Shown here: piece by piece, positions 12,446 to 16,133 of the stretch
Layout of the letters: each line of letters opens with the position of its first letter
How positions within the stretch are numbered: position 1 is the stretch's first letter
Origin: Candidatus Collierbacteria bacterium
Lineage (GTDB): Bacteria > Patescibacteriota > Microgenomatia > UBA1400 > MFAQ01
NCBI GenBank assembly: GCA_903873735.1
Contig: CAIQPO010000026.1
Coordinates: 1-16,133, forward strand
Length of the DNA stretch: 16,133 nucleotides
Direction of reading: 5' to 3'
Translations under genes and position numbers: made by a program
Notes under the pieces: model-generated
Seen by the model: only the letters and a program-made list of their open reading frames with translations
The model's database searches: none
Told to the model about the DNA's origin: nothing

Positions 12446-14977
12446 ATGGACTCACTTTCAGGATGTTCTCGGATGGACGCAGAAGATCTTCTAAAGTCAT
12501 TAAAACTTTCTACAAAAGGACTGTCTGAAAATCAAGTTATATCAAGTCGAGATAAGTATGGTACCAACGATATAAAGTCCACCACCAAGCACCCCTTATT
12601 AATTGAGTTTCTATCAAAATTCACCAGTCCATTGGTAGTAATTTTGATAATTATTTCTGCTGTCTCGATGATTATTGGTGAAGTGATAGATGGCAGTATT
12701 GTGGCTGCAATGGTGTTTCTTAGTGCCTCTCTCAACTTTTACCAGGAATATAAAGCTGGAAATGCTGCAGAAAGTCTCAAGAAGAAAGTATCAGCCAAAG
12801 CCACAGTAATTAGAGGGGGAAAATCTATTGATATAAATTCATCAGATGTGGTGGTAGGGGATTTGCTTGAGCTAAACTCCGGCGACCTTATTTCCTCTGA
12901 TGCAAGAATCCTAAAAGCTAAAGATCTATATATAAACCAGTCCGCACTCACTGGCGAGTCATATCCTGTAGAAAAGTTTGATGCCGTAGTTACTGACCAT
13001 GATCCAGGTATCTCTGAAATGACAAATATTGTATTTGCCGGAACCAGTGTGGTTAGTGGCACTGCACTGGCCGTGGTGGTCAAAGTAGGGGCGAATACAG
13101 AGTTTGGTCACATTTCTACTCATCTTGATGAGATTGACGATGGTGATAGCTTTACCAAAGGTGTCGATAGCTTCGGGAAGCTAATTTTAACAATCATCAT
13201 CATATTTGTTGTATTCATCTTCTTTGCCAATCTTCTGATAAAACAAGATCCTTATCAGTCCATTTTATTTGCCATTGCTGTAGCGGTTGGTCTCACACCT
13301 GAATTTTTACCTATGATCATGACTGTGACTATGAGTAGAGGTTCGGAAATAATGTCTAAAAAGGGAGTCATCGTTAAAAAACTATCAGCCATTCCCACCT
13401 TTGGCAGTATGGATATTCTATGCACAGACAAAACTGGAACTCTCACAGAAGACAGAATCAGGCTTGTTCGCTACATCGACATCGCTGGTAATGAGTCCGA
13501 GGAGGTTTTCTTAAACGCATATATAAATAGCACTCTTCAAACAGGAATCACTAATCCGATGGATGATGCCGTAAAAGAATATAAAAAAACTAATATTGAA
13601 AAATACAAAAAAATTGACGAGATTCCTTTTGATTTTGAAAGAAAACGAATGAGCGTGGTTGTAGATAATGAAATAAGTCACATTTTAATTACCAAAGGTG
13701 CTCCCGAGGAAATAGTAAATATCTGCACAGAGGTTAATATTGGTGAGAAATCATCAACTATCAATACTGCTCTTCGTTTAAAAATAATTAAGAACTATTA
13801 TTCTCTAAGCAAGCAAGGATTTAGGGTTTTAGCCGTATCCATAAAGAAACTTTCTGGGAGCGTACATCTTTATACCAAAGCCGATGAGTCAGCCATGACC
13901 CTCCTTGGTTTTATTGCTTTCTTGGACCCAGCCAAAGAATCGGTTCGCAGTTCTCTAGATGATTTAGAAGCCATGGGAATAGAAATGAAGGTTATCACTG
14001 GGGACAGCGAGTTTGTTACAGCCAAGATTTGCGAAGAGGTAGGTGTCAATGTAAAAGGAATAATGCTTGGTAGTAGTTTGTATGACCTCTCAGATCAAGA
14101 GCTATATTCCAAAGCAATAAAAACCACCATCTTTGCCAGATTCTCTCCCGAACAAAAACGCAGAGTTATTAGTGTACTAAAAAGTAGGGGAAAAATAGTC
14201 GGCTACATGGGTGATGGTATCAACGATGCTCCCTCTCTAAAAGCTGCTGACGTGGGTATTTCAGTGTCAAATGGAGTTGACGTTGCCAAAGCTTCTGCCG
14301 ACATTATTCTAACCAGTAAAAGTCTACATGATCTAAAAAATGGAGTGATTGAAGGAAGAAAAACTCTAGGTAACACTCTAAAGTATATAAAAATGGGTAT
14401 ATCAAGTAATTTTGGCAACATGTTTAGTGTATTAGGTGCGGTTTTGTTTCTTCCATTTTTACCCATGCTTCCGATTCAAATCTTACTAAACAATTTTCTC
14501 TATGATTTAGGTCAAATCACTTTACCTTTTGATGAAGTGGATATTGAATATACTAGCAAACCAAAGCACTTCGATATCAAAGAAATCATGAAATCTATGC
14601 TAATTTTTGGACCAATTAGCTCAGTTTTTGATTTTCTCTCCTTTTTTATTCTCTACAAGATTTTCAGTCAAAACCCTGCTGGCTTCCAAACAGGTTGGTT
14701 CATGGAAAGTCTGGCTACTCAAACATTTGTTATCTATTCAATCCGTACAACTAAGCTACCCTTCCTTCAGAGTAGTCCCAGTAGATGGTTAGTAATCTCG
14801 ACTGCCCTTGCTGTCATAACTGGTTGGATCCTTCCTTATAGTCCAATTGGTAAATACTTTGGTTTTTACCCATTAGGCTTACCAATCCTTGGATTAATAG
14901 CAGGGATAGTATTTTTGTACCTAGTCTTTGTTGAAATTGGCAAAAAAATAAACAATTACTATTCACTTTCAAAATAA
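12446..14977 (+). CDS. mgtA: MgtA-type Mg2+-importing P-type ATPase
   Basis: A large P-type ATPase of about 843 residues (E. coli MgtA 898), type IIIB. The order of domains is complete: cation-ATPase N-terminal region, actuator domain with SALTGESYPVEK, the phosphorylation site CTDKTGTLTED with Asp328 (codon 13427), the nucleotide domain with ITKGAPEE, the hinge with VITGDSEF and GYMGDGINDAPSLKAADVG, and a C-terminal bundle of transmembrane helices. NFLYDLGQITLPFDEVD is characteristic of MgtA/MgtB rather than Ca2+ ATPases. The function is Mg2+ uptake driven by ATP. The start is uncertain: 12446 has TAAGAT 5 nt upstream in the leaderless style, and 12473 (nine codons later) has AGGA 9 nt upstream; 12404 abuts the terminator. 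No long regulatory leader like that of enterobacterial mgtA precedes it. A Nudix gene follows 4 bp after. Confidence 0.93.
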   Translation: MDSLSGCSRMDAEDLLKSLKLSTKGLSENQVISSRDKYGTNDIKSTTKHPLLIEFLSKFTSPLVVILIIISAVSMIIGEVIDGSIVAAMVFLSASLNFYQEYKAGNAAESLKKKVSAKATVIRGGKSIDINSSDVVVGDLLELNSGDLISSDARILKAKDLYINQSALTGESYPVEKFDAVVTDHDPGISEMTNIVFAGTSVVSGTALAVVVKVGANTEFGHISTHLDEIDDGDSFTKGVDSFGKLILTIIIIFVVFIFFANLLIKQDPYQSILFAIAVAVGLTPEFLPMIMTVTMSRGSEIMSKKGVIVKKLSAIPTFGSMDILCTDKTGTLTEDRIRLVRYIDIAGNESEEVFLNAYINSTLQTGITNPMDDAVKEYKKTNIEKYKKIDEIPFDFERKRMSVVVDNEISHILITKGAPEEIVNICTEVNIGEKSSTINTALRLKIIKNYYSLSKQGFRVLAVSIKKLSGSVHLYTKADESAMTLLGFIAFLDPAKESVRSSLDDLEAMGIEMKVITGDSEFVTAKICEEVGVNVKGIMLGSSLYDLSDQELYSKAIKTTIFARFSPEQKRRVISVLKSRGKIVGYMGDGINDAPSLKAADVGISVSNGVDVAKASADIILTSKSLHDLKNGVIEGRKTLGNTLKYIKMGISSNFGNMFSVLGAVLFLPFLPMLPIQILLNNFLYDLGQITLPFDEVDIEYTSKPKHFDIKEIMKSMLIFGPISSVFDFLSFFILYKIFSQNPAGFQTGWFMESLATQTFVIYSIRTTKLPFLQSSPSRWLVISTALAVITGWILPYSPIGKYFGFYPLGLPILGLIAGIVFLYLVFVEIGKKINNYYSLSK

Positions 14978-14981
14978 CCAC

Positions 14982-15422
14982 ATGGACGACAAATACAAAC
15001 AAGACTTAAGCCAAAGAATTGAAGGCGAAAGGCACGCTGGAATTGTGATCAAAGACAGACAGATTCTCATCATGCATAGGATTAAAAACGGGCATGAATA
15101 TTATGTTATCCCAGGGGGTCACAGAAGAGACGGTGAGTTGGGTAGCGACACAGTTAAAAGAGAAATGTATGAGGAGACAGGTATTACCATCAAAAGCAGT
15201 CAGTTAGCCTTTGAGTTTGTTGATCACCTCAAGTCAAACCATGATTACTACTATTTATGTGAGTGGGAAAATGGAGACAAGCCAACACTCATGGGTGAGG
15301 AGAAAGATGCTGACCCTAAAATCAATTTCTTTGAGCCTATGTGGTTACCAATAGCTGAAATAAAAAACTTAAACCTACTTCCTCCGTGCGCAAAATCATG
15401 GATTACCTGCAATATCTCCTAA
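14982..15422 (+). CDS. Nudix hydrolase
   Basis: A 146-residue protein with an exact Nudix box: Gly46, five residues, Glu52, seven residues, then REMYEETGI (60-68), fitting Gx5Ex7REUxEExGU. Nudix enzymes split nucleoside diphosphates linked to another group, with Mg2+ or Mn2+ held by the box glutamates. The preceding YYVIPGGH (40-47) is the usual substrate-side strand. The substrate is not evident. The start lies 4 bp after the mgtA stop, so translation is probably coupled. Its stop directly abuts the stop of the convergent gene. Confidence 0.93.
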   Translation: MDDKYKQDLSQRIEGERHAGIVIKDRQILIMHRIKNGHEYYVIPGGHRRDGELGSDTVKREMYEETGITIKSSQLAFEFVDHLKSNHDYYYLCEWENGDKPTLMGEEKDADPKINFFEPMWLPIAEIKNLNLLPPCAKSWITCNIS

Positions 15423-15806
15423 CTATTTCTTTTTAGCTTCCATTTGAGCTACAGTTCCAAGAGTCTCCATAATGAGCCTAGTTTCGTCATCGGGCATGCT
15501 GTGAGCTAGCTTCATGGCTGTGTCGGCAGCTTCTTGACCCGCCACATGACCAAGATACGAGCCGGTTTCCAACATTGTTGCCGTAGGGTCCAAAGACTCC
15601 ATTGCTTCTTGCTCTACCATCTCCAAAGACTTAGCCATTTCCGTCTCCTTAATATGTTTATTCCTCAAGTATCGTGCTGTCATCCAAATAGCCGCTCCAA
15701 CTGCTCCAGCCCCGGCCACTGCTAGACCAATAGGCCAGTATTTCTTAACAAACTCTCCAAAACCATCTTCCTCCACCGTAATCTTTCTCTCAAATTCTTT
15801 TGGCAT
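15423..15806 (-). CDS. Small membrane-anchored protein of unknown function, 127 aa
   Basis: A 127-residue protein with an acidic/basic N-terminus, one transmembrane segment rich in Ala and Gly (about 24-46, with GLAVAGAGAVGAAIWM), a basic stop-transfer stretch ARYLRNKH and then a helical acidic domain (about 55-127) with repeated Met/Glu/Ala heptad-like spacing that could be a coiled coil. No family is recognised. The topology by the positive-inside rule is not clear-cut, because both flanks carry lysines or arginines. It is convergent with the first Nudix gene and divergent from the second across 30 bp; TACAAT lies 5 nt before its ATG. Confidence 0.75.
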   Translation of the reverse strand: MPKEFERKITVEEDGFGEFVKKYWPIGLAVAGAGAVGAAIWMTARYLRNKHIKETEMAKSLEMVEQEAMESLDPTATMLETGSYLGHVAGQEAADTAMKLAHSMPDDETRLIMETLGTVAQMEAKKK

Positions 15807-15811
15807 ACATC

Positions 15812-15826
15812 ATTGTAAGATATACC
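15812..15826. promoter_or_regulatory. Divergent -10 boxes between the small membrane protein and second Nudix gene
   Basis: Minus-strand TACAAT (15817-15812) is 5 nt before the ATG at 15806. Plus-strand TATACC (15821-15826) is 10 nt before the ATG at 15837. Both genes would then be leaderless or nearly so. Confidence 0.35.
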
Positions 15827-15836
15827 TACACTACCA

Positions 15837-16133
15837 ATGTCTATCAACATGTCTCACCCAACTAGCAACTACACAGATTACCTGGGTCAAAAATTTACTT
15901 TTACCTGGATAAAAACCAATAAAATGGAGGATTTTCTTCCCTGCACTCAAGCATATGGAATTTGCTTTACTCACAAAGGAGAAATCATTGTAATAAACAA
16001 CAAAGGTATGATGTCGATTCCTGGAGGTACTCCTGAAAAAGGTGAGTCTCCCCAAGAGGCTCTCATAAGAGAGCTGATGGAAGAAGCTGATGTAAAAATT
16101 TCAAAATACTTACCCCTTGGAGTCCAAAAAGTA
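15837..16133 (+). CDS. Second Nudix hydrolase, C-terminus outside window
   Basis: From ATG at 15837 the frame is open to the right edge (99 codons). After a 35-residue N-terminal region the fold begins with AYGICFTHKGEIIVINNKG (39-57), then MMSIPGGTPEKGE (58-70), and the Nudix box runs from Gly64 through Glu70 to RELMEEADV (78-86). The box fits the consensus except that the late Gly is Asp85, a change several active families tolerate. An in-frame ATG at codon 5 is an alternative start. It is unlike the first Nudix protein outside the box, so this is not a recent tandem duplicate. The substrate is unknown. Confidence 0.88.
   Translation, partial: MSINMSHPTSNYTDYLGQKFTFTWIKTNKMEDFLPCTQAYGICFTHKGEIIVINNKGMMSIPGGTPEKGESPQEALIRELMEEADVKISKYLPLGVQKV

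Noticed and set aside
435..15806. TGA read as glycine (genetic code 25)
   Set aside because: All main genes are full-length under standard stops and use ordinary glycine codons; TGA is only absent as a stop, not used as sense.
1..16133. CRISPR array, tRNA, rRNA, insertion sequence or prophage
   Set aside because: No regularly spaced repeats, cloverleaf sequences, transposase or structural phage genes were seen on either strand; the PurA-like gene alone is not enough to call a phage.
14982..16133. Tandem duplication of a Nudix gene
   Set aside because: The two proteins share only the Nudix box; their N-termini and spacing differ and an unrelated gene on the opposite strand lies between.

Overview
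The window is about 16 kb of densely packed bacterial chromosome. Gene lengths, spacing, A+T-rich bulk composition and many probable leaderless genes suggest a small-genome lineage of the Candidate Phyla Radiation (Patescibacteria, perhaps Microgenomates-like). That placement is an inference; there is no rRNA or other firm marker gene. No tRNA, rRNA, CRISPR array, insertion sequence or prophage module was recognised.

Left part (1-2750, minus strand): a consensus promoter near 2718-2747 drives an operon of a degenerate protein-kinase-like protein and a von Willebrand factor A (vWA) protein. A strong terminator at 397-424 follows. A third gene, a divergent adenylosuccinate-synthetase (PurA)-like protein cut by the window edge, starts only 24 bp beyond the terminator. 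These genes are richer in G+C than most of the window and have strong Shine-Dalgarno (SD) sites. I know of no described system with this composition, so it is the best candidate here for something new.

Middle part (2760-7750): a small hydrophobic ORF; an unusual LexA-type helix-turn-helix domain fused to a short UDP-sugar dehydrogenase; cutA; a membrane HExxH putative metalloprotease; a membrane-anchored cytochrome b5-like protein; an orphan SD-led gene (5637-6230) with its own promoter and terminator; uracil-DNA glycosylase (ung); and a ZIP metal transporter (zupT-like).

Right part (7750-16133): an alpha/beta hydrolase frame running without a stop into a lipoprotein; DegV and DUF2177 genes closely following; a convergent isoprenylcysteine-methyltransferase/DUF1295-like enzyme; a conserved protein of unknown function; a CPBP intramembrane protease with its own promoter, palindromic operator candidate and terminator; an MgtA-type P-type ATPase; two Nudix hydrolases; and a small membrane-anchored protein between them.

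Two kinds of gene start are visible. Several A+T-rich genes have a -10 box 5-13 nt before the start codon and little or no SD, as expected for leaderless or nearly leaderless mRNAs. A smaller set (PurA-like, vWA, kinase-like, 5637-6230, CPBP) has strong SD sites; within it there are full -35/-10 promoters before the kinase-like, 5637 and CPBP genes. Intergenic space is minimal: convergent genes abut or share stop-codon bases, and divergent genes are 21-30 bp apart. All 18 recognised stop codons of the main genes are TAA or TAG, never TGA. Metal handling recurs (CutA, ZIP, MgtA), but these genes are in separate units and no common regulator is visible.
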